Source: CAYJLF01 sp964371055 (GTDB taxonomy: Bacteria; Eisenbacteria; RBG-16-71-46; CAIMUX01). Taken from it: a stretch of DNA of 28,489 nucleotides. A model generated the notes under the pieces. That model searched no databases and was not told the origin of the DNA. It worked only from the letters and a program-made list of their open reading frames with translations. Position numbers and translations under genes: made by a program. Of this stretch, positions 8,263 to 15,780 are shown piece after piece; the first letter of the stretch is position 1, and every line of letters begins with the position of its first letter. The stretch is from assembly GCA_964371055.1 (NCBI GenBank), contig CAYJLF010000033.1, positions 1 to 28,489 of the forward strand. Reading direction: 5' to 3'.

Positions 8263-8802
8263 ATGTCGAGAGTGGGAAAGAGCCCTATCCAGGTGCCGCA
8301 GGGTACGACCCTCACCCTGCAGGGGCGGGTCGTCACGGCGAAGGGACCACTCGGTGAGCTGACCTACGAGCTCCGCCCGGGCATCGGGGTGGAGTTCGAG
8401 GACGGCGTCGCGCGAGTGATCAACAACCTCGGGGCCGGAGCGGGGAGCGCCCTGCATGGCGTCTCGCGTGCGATGGTCGCCAACCTCGTGGAAGGGGTCA
8501 GCAAGGGCTTCAGCCGCACGCTGGAGATCGTCGGCACCGGGTGGCGCGCCCAGCTGTCGGGGACGACCCTCGAGGTGCTGCTGGGGTACGCGCAGCCGGT
8601 CAAGATGCCGGTTCCGGCGGGACTGACCGCCGAGGTCGCCGATCGTCCTCCGCGCATCACGATCAAGGGGATCGACAAGCAGAAAGTCGGCCAGTTCGCG
8701 GCCGAGATCCGCGAGCTTCGTCCGCCCGAGCCGTACCTCGGCAAGGGTATCAAGTACGAGGGCGAGCAGATCCGGCGCAAGGCCGGGAAGTCGGCTGGTT
8801 GA
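8263..8802 (+). CDS. rplF: 50S ribosomal protein L6 (uL6)
   Basis: The 179-residue product begins MSRVGKSPIQVPQG, repeats the L6 fold twice, and ends with the signature PPEPYLGKGIKYEGEQIRRKAGK. L6 lies near the sarcin-ricin loop and factor-binding site. ATG 8263 is chosen over the longer open frame starting at 8197 because AGAGAGG lies at 8247-8253 and the family starts here. The final residues SAG and the stop are normal. rplR begins 57 bp later. Confidence 0.97.
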   Translation: MSRVGKSPIQVPQGTTLTLQGRVVTAKGPLGELTYELRPGIGVEFEDGVARVINNLGAGAGSALHGVSRAMVANLVEGVSKGFSRTLEIVGTGWRAQLSGTTLEVLLGYAQPVKMPVPAGLTAEVADRPPRITIKGIDKQKVGQFAAEIRELRPPEPYLGKGIKYEGEQIRRKAGKSAG

Positions 8803-8859
8803 TGAGGCGGCCGGTGAGCGCGCACGGGCGCGCGACCGGACGAAGTGAGGTAAGAGACG

Positions 8860-9231
8860 ATGAGCTCGGTAGCGCAGAAGAGACTCGAATCACGCCGGCG
8901 CCGGCACCATCGCATCCGGCGGAAGCTGTCGGGCACGGCGGAAGTGCCGCGGCTGGCGGTCTATCGCAGCCATCTGCACATCTACGCCCAGTTGGTCGAC
9001 GACCTGAGCGGGCGCTCGATCTGCGGCACGTCGACGCTCGACCCGGCGATCCGGGAAGGGTTGGTCGGGAAGAAGAAGTCCGAGAAGAGCCGCCTGGTGG
9101 GCAAGCGCATGGCCGAGATCGCGATCGGTCGCGGGATCGAATGCGTGGCCTTCGATCGCGGCGGGTATCTCTACCATGGCCGGATCCGCGCCCTCGCCGA
9201 GGGGGCACGGGAAGGCGGGCTGAAGTTCTGA
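8860..9231 (+). CDS. rplR: 50S ribosomal protein L18 (uL18)
   Basis: The 123-residue product contains RRRHHRIRRKLSGTAE and RLAVYRSHLHIYAQLVDD, then the conserved end FDRGGYLYHGRIRALAEGAREGGLKF. L18 binds 5S rRNA with L5. Length is typical. AGTGAGGTAAGAG precedes ATG 8860. The stop is followed immediately by a 15-bp tandem repeat that fills the spacer to rpsE. Confidence 0.97.
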   Translation: MSSVAQKRLESRRRRHHRIRRKLSGTAEVPRLAVYRSHLHIYAQLVDDLSGRSICGTSTLDPAIREGLVGKKKSEKSRLVGKRMAEIAIGRGIECVAFDRGGYLYHGRIRALAEGAREGGLKF

Positions 9232-9232
9232 T

Positions 9233-9316
9233 GGTATCGGGTCTGGCGGTATCGGGTCTGGCGGTACCGGGTCTGGCGGTACCGAGTCTAACTGCCTCGA
9301 GTCTAACGGCGTCGAG
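9233..9316 (+). repeat. 15-bp tandem repeat (5.6 units) between rplR and rpsE
   Basis: Units of GGTATCGGGTCTGGC run from the base after the rplR stop region: 9233-9247 and 9248-9262 are identical, 9263-9277 differs by one base, 9278-9292 by a few, 9293-9307 is more diverged and 9308-9316 is partial. The divergence gradient suggests growth by slippage with decay toward the rpsE side. The array ends just before the rpsE ribosome binding site (GGGAGGAG, 9318-9325). The period is a multiple of three but the array lies outside both genes. Confidence 0.9.
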
Positions 9317-9331
9317 CGGGAGGAGCCGAAG

Positions 9332-10036
9332 TTGAGAGGAGAACGGTCGGAACGGCGGGATCGAGCCGATTGGACGGCCCAACCTGAGTTCACGGAACGC
9401 GTCGTCGCGCTCAACCGCGTGGCCAAGGTCGTCAAGGGCGGCCGGCGCTTCGGCTTCAACGCGCTGATCGCGGTCGGCAATCAGAAGGGACGCGTCGGGG
9501 TCGGACTCGGCAAGGCCAACGAGGCCTCGGACGCGATCCGCAAGGGCTCGGAAGCGGCCCGCAAGAACATGATGGACGTCCCGCTGATCAAGGGGACGAT
9601 CCCCCACCGCGTGCTCGGTGCGTACGGCGCGGGACGCGTGATCCTGAAGCCGGCGTCGGCGGGGACGGGAGTGATCGCGGGCGGCGCCGTCCGTTCGGTG
9701 CTGGAAGTGGCGGGGATCCAGGACGTGTTGACGAAGAACCTCGGCACGAACAACCCCCACAACACCGTGCACGCGACGGTCGATGCCCTGCAGCAGTTGC
9801 AGAGCGCCGCGATGGTGGCGAAGCGGCGCGGCCTGCCGGTCAGCCACTTCGTCGGCAAGCGTCGGGGAATTCCGGTCCCGGCGGTCGCGGTGGCGGCAGT
9901 CGAAGCCGCGCCGGTTGCGGACGTCCCCACGGGGACGGTCGCCGTGGAGCCTGCGGCCATCGAGACGGATCCGGATGCATCGGCCGGCGACGGCGCGATC
10001 GGGAAGGACACGGCGGGCCATGAGCAAGAAGCTTAA
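9332..10036 (+). CDS. rpsE: 30S ribosomal protein S5 (uS5) with C-terminal extension
   Basis: Residues about 20-165 are standard S5: EFTERVVALNRVAKVVKGGRR then FGFNALIAVGNQKGRVGVGLGKANE in the double-stranded RNA-binding-like domain, and PASAGTGVIAGGAVRSVLEVAG in the C-domain. S5 is at the mRNA channel and influences decoding fidelity. At 234 residues it is about 60 longer than usual; the excess is a C-terminal Ala/Val/Pro-rich and acidic tail. Translation starts at TTG 9332 after GGGAGGAG. The coding end overlaps rpmD by 17 bases in another frame. Confidence 0.96.
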   Translation: MRGERSERRDRADWTAQPEFTERVVALNRVAKVVKGGRRFGFNALIAVGNQKGRVGVGLGKANEASDAIRKGSEAARKNMMDVPLIKGTIPHRVLGAYGAGRVILKPASAGTGVIAGGAVRSVLEVAGIQDVLTKNLGTNNPHNTVHATVDALQQLQSAAMVAKRRGLPVSHFVGKRRGIPVPAVAVAAVEAAPVADVPTGTVAVEPAAIETDPDASAGDGAIGKDTAGHEQEA

Positions 10037-10208
10037 GATCCAGCAGGTCCGCAGCGTGATCAACGCGAAGGAGGCCCACAAGCGGACGATCCGCGCGCTG
10101 GGCATCCGGCGGATGAACCAGGTTGTGGTGTTGCCCGACAACCCGCAGATCCGTGGCATGGTGAAGGCCGTGCGCCACATGGTCACGGTCAGCGAGGTCG
10201 AGGAGTAG
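10020..10208 (+). CDS. rpmD: 50S ribosomal protein L30 (uL30)
   Basis: The 62-residue product MSKKLKIQQVRSVINAKEAH continues with RTIRALGIRRMNQVVVLPDNPQIRGMVKAVRHMV, the standard short bacterial L30. It starts inside the 3' end of rpsE, overlapping by 17 bases, with GGGAAGG at 10001-10007 inside the rpsE tail as a likely ribosome binding site. L30 is absent from some phyla, so its presence is mildly informative. rplO follows after 73 bp. Confidence 0.96.
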   Translation: MSKKLKIQQVRSVINAKEAHKRTIRALGIRRMNQVVVLPDNPQIRGMVKAVRHMVTVSEVEE

Positions 10209-10281
10209 GCCAGGGCCGAGCCGGCGGACCACGGGAGCGAAAGGCTCCGTCCGTCCCGGCCGCGACCGGAAGAGGGCGAGG

Positions 10282-10737
10282 ATGAAACTCAACGAGCTGA
10301 GACCGGCAAAGGGCGCTGTCAAGACTCGCAAGCGGGTCGGCCGCGGCGAAGGCTCCGGCAGCGGCGGGACCGCCGGGCGTGGACACAAGGGGCACAGCTC
10401 CCGCTCCGGCGGTGGGTCGGCCCCCGGCTTCGAAGGCGGCCAGATGCCGATGCACCGGCGGCTGCCGAAGGGCGGGTTCAAGAACATCAACCGGGTCGAA
10501 TACCAGGTCGTCAACGTGGGCGACCTGGCCCGGTTCGAGCCGAACACCGACGTCACCCCCGCTTTGCTCAAGCAGGAGCGGCTGGCGCGCAAGCTGACCA
10601 TGCCGGTCAAACTGCTCGGCCACGGGGACCTCGATCGTCCGGTTCGCATCCGCGTCCACGCCGCCAGCGCTTCGGCCCGGGCGAAAGTCGAAGCCGCCGG
10701 CGGCTCGGTGGAAATCCTCGAGAAGAAGAAGGATTGA
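10282..10737 (+). CDS. rplO: 50S ribosomal protein L15 (uL15)
   Basis: The 151-residue product begins MKLNELRPAKGAVKTRKRVGR and has the glycine-rich region GSGSGGTAGRGHKGHSSRSG and FEGGQMPMHRRLPKGGF, diagnostic of L15. The C-terminal half carries the usual globular domain with KLLGHGDLDRPVRIRVHAASA. L15 is an important late assembly protein of the 50S subunit. ATG 10282 follows GGAAGAGGGCGAGG. Its stop lies eight bases before the secY ATG. Confidence 0.98.
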   Translation: MKLNELRPAKGAVKTRKRVGRGEGSGSGGTAGRGHKGHSSRSGGGSAPGFEGGQMPMHRRLPKGGFKNINRVEYQVVNVGDLARFEPNTDVTPALLKQERLARKLTMPVKLLGHGDLDRPVRIRVHAASASARAKVEAAGGSVEILEKKKD

Positions 10738-10745
10738 GGGCGGCG

Positions 10746-12050
10746 ATGCTGCAATCCCTGCAATCGATTTTCCGGATCCCCGAGCTCAGGCGACGGATTT
10801 TCTGGACGATGGGGCTTCTGGTCGTGTACCGCCTCGGCGGGCACGTCCCCACCCCCGGAGTGAACGGCGACGCTTTGACGGCGTGGTTCGCCTCGGCCGG
10901 CGGGAATACGCTCTTCGGCCTCTTCGACCTCTTCGTGGGCGGCAACTTCGAGAAGGGAACGATCTTCGCGCTGGGCATCATGCCTTACATCAGCGCCTCG
11001 ATCATTCTGCAGCTCTTCGGGGCGGTCATCCCGTACTTCGAGCGGCTGCAGAAGGACGAGGAGGGGCGCAAGCGGATCACCCAGTATACCCGCTATGGGA
11101 CGGTGCTGCTGTCGATCGTCCAGGCCGCGGGGATCTCGATCTTCCTCGAGCGTCTCAATTCCGAGGTGGCGATCGTGCCGAATCCCGGGTTCGGCTTCCG
11201 GCTCTTGACCATCCTCACGATGACCGCGGGCACGATCTTCATCATGTGGCTCGGCGAGATGATCACGGAGCGGGGAATCGGCAACGGGATCTCGCTCATC
11301 ATCTTCATCGGGATCGTGGCGCGGACGCCGGTCGAGGTCGTCAACACGATCCGCGGACTGCTGCACGGCGCGATCAACCCGGTTTTCATGACCTTCATCG
11401 CGGTGCTCATGATCGCGGTCACGATGGTGGTGATCGCTTTCACCCAGGCGACCCGCAAGGTGCCGGTGCAGTACGCCAAGCGGATCATGGGGCGGAAGAT
11501 GTACGGCGGGCACACGACGCACCTGCCGCTCCGGGTGACGGCCGCGGGCGTGATCCCGATCATCTTCGCCCAGTCGATCATCATCTTCCCCAGCACGATC
11601 GCGACCTTCTTTCCGAACAGCGAGCTCATGATCACGGTGCAGAGTCTCTTTGCGCCGGGGAAAGCGATCTACACGATCCTCTACGGGCTCATGATCGTCT
11701 TCTTCACCTACTTCTACACCGCCATCGTCGTCAACCCGGTCGACATGGCGGAGAACATGAAGAAGGTGGGCGGCTTCGTGCCGGGAATCCAGCCGGGGAA
11801 GCACACGGCCGAGTACATCGACCGGATCCTGCTGCGGATCACGCTCCCGGGCGCCATCTTCCTGGCGGCGGTCGCGGTCCTGCCTGACATGCTGATGCGG
11901 TACGGCAACATCCCGTTCTACTTTGGCGGGACCAGCCTTCTCATCATCGTGGGCGTCGCGCTCGACACGCTGCAGCAGATCGAGTCGCACCTCCTGATGC
12001 GGCACTATGACGGATTCATGAAGAAGGGCCGGCTGAGGGCGCGCCGGTAA
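10746..12050 (+). CDS. secY: Preprotein translocase channel subunit SecY
   Basis: The 434-residue product is a ten-helix membrane protein and the pore of the SecYEG translocon in the inner membrane. Seen motifs are GGHVPTPGV near the first helix, GIMPYISASIILQLF, the second signature WLGEMITERGIGNGISLIIF, the cytosolic loop RKVPVQYAKR that binds SecA or the ribosome, and GGFVPGIQPGK. ATG 10746 is preferred with GAGGG at 10736-10740; a TTG at 10734 overlapping the rplO stop is an alternative. Its place between rplO and adk is the classical spc layout. Confidence 0.98.
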   Translation: MLQSLQSIFRIPELRRRIFWTMGLLVVYRLGGHVPTPGVNGDALTAWFASAGGNTLFGLFDLFVGGNFEKGTIFALGIMPYISASIILQLFGAVIPYFERLQKDEEGRKRITQYTRYGTVLLSIVQAAGISIFLERLNSEVAIVPNPGFGFRLLTILTMTAGTIFIMWLGEMITERGIGNGISLIIFIGIVARTPVEVVNTIRGLLHGAINPVFMTFIAVLMIAVTMVVIAFTQATRKVPVQYAKRIMGRKMYGGHTTHLPLRVTAAGVIPIIFAQSIIIFPSTIATFFPNSELMITVQSLFAPGKAIYTILYGLMIVFFTYFYTAIVVNPVDMAENMKKVGGFVPGIQPGKHTAEYIDRILLRITLPGAIFLAAVAVLPDMLMRYGNIPFYFGGTSLLIIVGVALDTLQQIESHLLMRHYDGFMKKGRLRARR

Positions 12051-12099
12051 CGGGCGCCGGGCCGGTCGGACCGCGGAAGGGGAGTAAGGACGGAACGGA

Positions 12100-12813
12100 A
12101 TGCGGTTGGTGCTGCTGGGAGCGCCGGGATGCGGCAAGGGGACCCAGGGGGAGCGTCTGCGGATACGATTCGGCGTCCCGCAGATCTCCACCGGTGACAT
12201 GCTGCGCACGGCGATCACAGCGGGTACCACGCTGGGTGAGACGGCCCGGGAGCATGTGGCGGCGGGCGCTCTGGTCTCGGACGGGGTGATGGCCGATCTG
12301 GTCCGGGAGCGGCTGGGGCATCCCGACACCGCGCCGGGGTTTATCCTCGACGGGTTCCCGCGCTCGATCCCGCAGGCCGAGAACCTGGATGCATATCTGG
12401 CGGAGCGGGCCCTCAAGCTCGACGGAGTGGTCAAGATCGACGTCACGAGGAAACTGCTGCTGGAGCGGCTGACCAGCCGGAGGGTCTGTCCGGAGTGCGG
12501 GACGGTCTACAACCTGTCGACGCGGGTGCCGCAGGCGGACGGGGTGTGCGACCGGGACGGGACCCGGCTCGTCCAGCGGGAGGATGACACGGAGGCGACG
12601 GTCCGCCGGCGGCTCCATGTCTACGAGGCCTCGACCGCGCCTCTGATCGACTGGTACGACGCGCGGAAGCAGCTCGCGATCGTCAACGGCGAGGGGACGA
12701 TGGAACAGGTGTTCCGGAGGATCTGCACCGCGATCGGCCAGGCGGCCGAAGACGAGGCGGTGGCTGGTGGCCCGGCCGGAACTGGCGGCCCGGTGGGACC
12801 GGCCGGAGCGTGA
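12100..12813 (+). CDS. adk: Adenylate kinase, zinc LID type
   Basis: This cytosolic enzyme converts ATP and AMP to two ADP. The 237-residue product has the P-loop GAPGCGKGT (residues 7-15), the AMP-binding ISTGDMLR (29-36) and GFILDGFPRS (80-89), and a LID with C130, C133, C150 and D153, the zinc set known from Gram-positive adenylate kinases. The last 18 or so residues form a Gly/Pro/Ala-rich tail beyond the usual 215-220. ATG 12100 follows AAGGA at 12086-12090. The stop overlaps the map start (GTGA). Confidence 0.97.
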   Translation: MRLVLLGAPGCGKGTQGERLRIRFGVPQISTGDMLRTAITAGTTLGETAREHVAAGALVSDGVMADLVRERLGHPDTAPGFILDGFPRSIPQAENLDAYLAERALKLDGVVKIDVTRKLLLERLTSRRVCPECGTVYNLSTRVPQADGVCDRDGTRLVQREDDTEATVRRRLHVYEASTAPLIDWYDARKQLAIVNGEGTMEQVFRRICTAIGQAAEDEAVAGGPAGTGGPVGPAGA

Positions 12814-13562
12814 CCACGGTTGTGCTCAAGCGCCCGGACGAGATCGACAAGATCCGGGAGAGCGCGCGGATCGTGGCCGAGGCTCTTGCGCTCGCCGGGT
12901 CTCTGGCTCGGCCGGGGGTCTCGACCCGCGAGATCGATCGGCAGGTCGAGGAGTTGATTCGCGGCGCAGGTGGCGTTCCGTCGTTTCTGGGGTATCATGG
13001 GTTCCCCGCCTCGACCTGCATCTCGGTCAACGAGCAGGTCGTCCACGGGATCCCGGGTGACCGGATCCTGCGGAACGGGGACATCGTCGGGATCGATGTC
13101 GGCGTGTACAAGAACGAGTACCATGGCGACGCGGCCCGGACGTTCCCGGTGGGAACAGTCGACGCGGAGGCGGTTCGCCTCCTGCGGGTGGCGGAGGAGG
13201 CGCTCGACCGGGGAATCGCGGCGATCCGTCCCGGTCTGCGGTTGGGGGTGATCTCCCACGCCGTGCAGTCCTGGGTGGAGGAGAACGGGTTCTCCGTGGT
13301 GCGCGACCTCGTGGGACATGGCATCGGGCGAAAGCTGCACGAGGATCCGCAGGTGCCCAACTTCGGCCCGGCGGAGACGGGGCCGGTGCTCAGGGCCGGC
13401 GCGGTTCTCGCCATCGAGCCGATGGTCAACCAGGGGACGTGGGAAGTACGGACGTTGGACGACCAATGGACGGTGGTGACGAAGGACGGCCGGCTTTCGG
13501 CCCACTTCGAGCACACCGTGGCCATCACGCCGGACGGGCCGCTGATTCTGAGCCGGCGCTGA
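12810..13562 (+). CDS. map: Methionine aminopeptidase, type I
   Basis: This enzyme removes the initiator methionine from new proteins. The 250-residue product has all five metal ligands of the family: D96 (GIDVGV), D107 (HGDAARTF), H170 (GHGIG), E203 (AIEPM) and E234 (FEHTV); H79 matches the substrate-side histidine. There is no N-terminal zinc-finger extension, as in most bacterial type I enzymes. The start is GTG 12810, overlapping the adk TGA, so the two are probably translationally coupled; GGAG at 12804-12807 is a modest ribosome binding site. Confidence 0.97.
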   Translation: MTTVVLKRPDEIDKIRESARIVAEALALAGSLARPGVSTREIDRQVEELIRGAGGVPSFLGYHGFPASTCISVNEQVVHGIPGDRILRNGDIVGIDVGVYKNEYHGDAARTFPVGTVDAEAVRLLRVAEEALDRGIAAIRPGLRLGVISHAVQSWVEENGFSVVRDLVGHGIGRKLHEDPQVPNFGPAETGPVLRAGAVLAIEPMVNQGTWEVRTLDDQWTVVTKDGRLSAHFEHTVAITPDGPLILSRR

Positions 13563-13599
13563 ACCGAGCGGGGTCTCCGCCCGCGAACCGGGTGCGGTG

Positions 13600-13812
13600 A
13601 TGCAGGGCGGAATGAGGTTCGAGGGGAAGGTGGTGGAGGCTCTGCCGGGAGCCGCCTTCCAGGTGGAGCTGGAAAACGGAAACCGGGTCACGGCCCAGGT
13701 CTCCGGCCGGATGCGGGTCAACCGGATCCGGGTCGTCCCGGGGGACCGGGTGATCGTCGAAGTCACGGCGTATGACCCGCAGCGAGGCAGGATCGTCTAC
13801 CGGTTCGCATGA
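13600..13812 (+). CDS. infA: Translation initiation factor IF-1
   Basis: The product has the IF-1 OB fold: FEGKVVEALPGAAFQVELEN, the VSGRMRVNRIRVVPGDRV segment and YDPQRGRIVYRF at the end. IF-1 occupies the 30S A site during initiation. From ATG 13600 it has 70 residues, close to the usual 72. The start is uncertain: GTG 13597 directly before, or ATG 13612 (with GGGCGGA before it), are possible. The N-terminus differs from the common AKEDVI-type start, so it is short and divergent there. Confidence 0.93.
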   Translation: MQGGMRFEGKVVEALPGAAFQVELENGNRVTAQVSGRMRVNRIRVVPGDRVIVEVTAYDPQRGRIVYRFA

Positions 13813-13920
13813 ACCGGGATCGAGACCGGCCTGGGGATCGGGAGATCCGGACCCTGGCCGGCGAGGTGGACCTTCCGGGGCGGAAGCCCAGGTAGGCAGT
13901 CCGGGGAAGGACAGATCGAG

Positions 13921-14034
13921 ATGAAAGTCCGGGCATCAGTCAAAAAGATCTGCGATCACTGCAAGATCATCCGGCGCGAGGGCGTTCTGCGGGTGATCTG
14001 CAAGAACCCGAGGCACAAGCAGAGGCAGGGCTGA
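13921..14034 (+). CDS. rpmJ: 50S ribosomal protein L36 (bL36), zinc form
   Basis: This 37-residue protein, MKVRASVKKICDHCKIIRRE followed by GVLRVICKNPRHKQRQG, is a complete L36 with the zinc ligands C11, C14, C27 and H32. It binds 23S rRNA late in 50S assembly. ATG 13921 follows GGGGAAGGA at 13903-13911. Its place between infA and rpsM is the standard order. The 108-bp spacer before it shows no other gene. Confidence 0.97.
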   Translation: MKVRASVKKICDHCKIIRREGVLRVICKNPRHKQRQG

Positions 14035-14062
14035 TCCCCGCCCCTTCCAGGAGGTTTTCGTC

Positions 14063-14452
14063 TTGGCACGTATCGCGGGAGTCGACATTCCGAGCGAGAA
14101 GCGGGTTGAGGTCGCGCTGACGTACATCTACGGCATCGGCCCGACCACGGCTCGCCGCATCCTCGACACCACCAAGGTGGATCCGAGCAAGCGCGTGAAG
14201 ACGCTCTCCGATGAGGAGACCGCCCGCCTGCGCAGCGAGATCGAGAACAACTACCGGGTCGAGGGGGCGCTTCATACCGAGATCGGGATGAACATCAAGC
14301 GCCTCATGGACATCGGCTGCTACCGCGGCCTGCGGCACCGCCGCAACCTGCCGGTACGCGGACAGCGCACGCGGACCAACGCGCGGACGCGCAAGGGGCC
14401 GAAGAAGACAGCGGGCTCGCTGCGTAAGGCGAAGCCCGGGAAGAAGGGCTAA
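14063..14452 (+). CDS. rpsM: 30S ribosomal protein S13 (uS13)
   Basis: The 129-residue product begins ARIAGVDIPSEKRVEVALTY and contains YIYGIGPTTARRIL and the C-terminal LRHRRNLPVRGQRTRTNART, the universal S13 signature. S13 sits in the 30S head and bridges to the 50S subunit. The start is TTG 14063, set by a strong AGGAGG at 14049-14054. The Lys-rich end GSLRKAKPGKKG is normal. The spacing to rpmJ is 28 bp. Confidence 0.97.
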   Translation: MARIAGVDIPSEKRVEVALTYIYGIGPTTARRILDTTKVDPSKRVKTLSDEETARLRSEIENNYRVEGALHTEIGMNIKRLMDIGCYRGLRHRRNLPVRGQRTRTNARTRKGPKKTAGSLRKAKPGKKG

Positions 14453-14581
14453 CAACCCGGGACGCCAACGGGATCGGGCCTGCTCGGCAGGGCCGGGACC
14501 CGCGGCGTGATCACGGCGGCAGGGCCGCGGCGGCTCGAAACGGCGGTCGCGCACGAACGAGGAGAGAGGGGAGCGCACTGG

Positions 14582-14971
14582 ATGGCTGGCCCGACGAAAA
14601 AGACGAAGAAGAAGGACCGGAAGGTAGGCGTCAATGGCGTCGTCCACGTGCACGCCTCCTTCAACAACACGATCATCTCGATCACCGACATGGACGGCCA
14701 GGTCGTCTCGTGGGCCAGCGCCGGCAAGGTCGGGTTCAAGGGGTCGCGCAAGAGCACGCCGTTCGCCGCCCAGGTCGCGGCCGACAATGCTGCCAAGGAA
14801 GCGCTGTCCCAGGGACTGCGCAAGGTCGAGGTGTGGGTGAAGGGCCCGGGCACCGGTCGCGAGGCTTCCATCCGCTCCCTCTCGGCGGCGGGGCTGGAAG
14901 TCACGGCCATCCGGGACGTCACCCCGATCCCGCACAACGGCTGCCGGCCGCCCAAGCGGCGCCGGGTCTGA
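14582..14971 (+). CDS. rpsK: 30S ribosomal protein S11 (uS11)
   Basis: The 129-residue product contains GVVHVHASFNNTIISITD, then GKVGFKGSRKSTPFAAQVAA and the end IRDVTPIPHNGCRPPKRRRV, which is the near-invariant S11 C-terminus. S11 is on the 30S platform near the E site. ATG 14582 with AGGGGAG at 14567-14573 is chosen; the frame is open to ATG 14507 but the added 25 residues do not match the family. A 129-bp spacer separates it from rpsM. Confidence 0.97.
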   Translation: MAGPTKKTKKKDRKVGVNGVVHVHASFNNTIISITDMDGQVVSWASAGKVGFKGSRKSTPFAAQVAADNAAKEALSQGLRKVEVWVKGPGTGREASIRSLSAAGLEVTAIRDVTPIPHNGCRPPKRRRV

Positions 14972-14981
14972 TCGAAGCGTA

Positions 14982-15060
14982 CCCGGCCGAGGTGGCCGGG
15001 GCGACGGCATCGAGCGCGGGAGAAGCCCGCGCGTTCCGAACGGGCTGACGCCCGGTTCGG
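14982..15060 (+). promoter_or_regulatory. Three consecutive hairpins in the rpsK-rpsD spacer
   Basis: Hairpin 1 is CCCGGCC (14982-14988)/GGCCGGG (14994-15000) with loop GAGGT. Hairpin 2 is GCGCGGG (15014-15020)/CCCGCGC (15026-15032) with loop AGAAG. Hairpin 3 is CCGAACGGGC (15036-15045)/GCCCgGTTCGG (15050-15060) with loop TGAC and one bulged G. The last ends 10 bases before the rpsD Shine-Dalgarno. No T tract follows any of them. Because S4 is an autoregulator in other bacteria, an S4-binding leader is a reasonable hypothesis. Confidence 0.5.
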
Positions 15061-15081
15061 CAGGATCGACGGAGGAGATGG

Positions 15082-15711
15082 ATGGCCCGCTACCTTGACG
15101 GAAAGTGCCGGCAGTGCCGGCGGGAAGGGATCCGGCTCTACCTGAAGGGCGATCGGTGCTACACCGACAAGTGCGCCATCGAGCGGCGTGCGTATGCCCC
15201 GGGAGAGCACGGCCAGAACCGCCGCCTCAAGGTCTCTCCCTACGCCCAGCAGCTGCGTGAGAAGCAGAAGGCTCGCCGTATCTATGGCGTGATGGAGAGG
15301 CAGTTCCGGAAGTACTTCGCGTGGGCCGAGCGGAAGAAAGGCGTGACGGGCGAGATCCTGCTGCAGCTGCTCGAGACCCGGCTGGACAACGTCATCTACC
15401 GTCTCGGGATCGCGCCCTCGCGGAACGCGGCCCGGCAGCTCGTGCGCCACGGCCACGTGCAGGTCAACGGACGCAAGGTCAGCATCCCGAGCTTCGGGTT
15501 GCGCCCGGGCGATCGGGTGGCGGTTGCAGAGAAGAGTCGCGAGATCGCGTTCATCAAGGAGACCGTCGCCAACCGGCGTCGGACCGAGATGCAGGAGTGG
15601 CTGGAATTCGACGAGAAGGCGATGACCGGTCGCCTTCTGCAGTTGCCGGCCCGCGAGCAGATCCCGGTACCGCTGCAGGAGCAGCTCATCGTCGAGTTGT
15701 ACTCCAAGTAA
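15082..15711 (+). CDS. rpsD: 30S ribosomal protein S4 (uS4), zinc form
   Basis: The 209-residue product begins MARYLDGKCRQCRREGIRLY and keeps a zinc site, C9, C12, C26 and C31. The S4 RNA-binding domain follows with TRLDNVIYRLGIAPSRNAAR and QLVRHGHVQVNGRKV. S4 starts 30S assembly by binding the 16S 5' domain and is a known translational repressor of its own operon in E. coli and B. subtilis. ATG 15082 follows GGAGGAG at 15071-15077; a nearby out-of-frame ATG at 15078 is ignored. Three hairpins precede it. Confidence 0.98.
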   Translation: MARYLDGKCRQCRREGIRLYLKGDRCYTDKCAIERRAYAPGEHGQNRRLKVSPYAQQLREKQKARRIYGVMERQFRKYFAWAERKKGVTGEILLQLLETRLDNVIYRLGIAPSRNAARQLVRHGHVQVNGRKVSIPSFGLRPGDRVAVAEKSREIAFIKETVANRRRTEMQEWLEFDEKAMTGRLLQLPAREQIPVPLQEQLIVELYSK

Positions 15712-15723
15712 GCCGAGGCGGCG

Positions 15724-15740
15724 CCCGGAGGGAGTCCGGG
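15724..15740 (+). promoter_or_regulatory. Hairpin in rpsD-rpoA spacer
   Basis: CCCGGA (15724-15729) pairs perfectly with TCCGGG (15735-15740) over loop GGGAG, 12 bases after the rpsD stop. No T tract follows. It could tune rpoA expression or be an RNA processing site; there is no direct evidence. Confidence 0.3.
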
Positions 15741-15780
15741 AGTCGGCGGGCGAACAGGCCGCCGGGGAGGGTCAGCCAGG

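Noticed and set aside
9233..9316. The 15-bp repeat array as a CRISPR
   Set aside because: Units are directly adjacent without spacers and diverge along the array, so it is a minisatellite.
9840..12446. 868-codon minus-strand open frame opposite rpsE, rpmD, rplO, secY and adk
   Set aside because: It is antisense to well-supported genes and is Arg/His/Asp/Pro-rich, as expected of mirror frames in GC-rich DNA.
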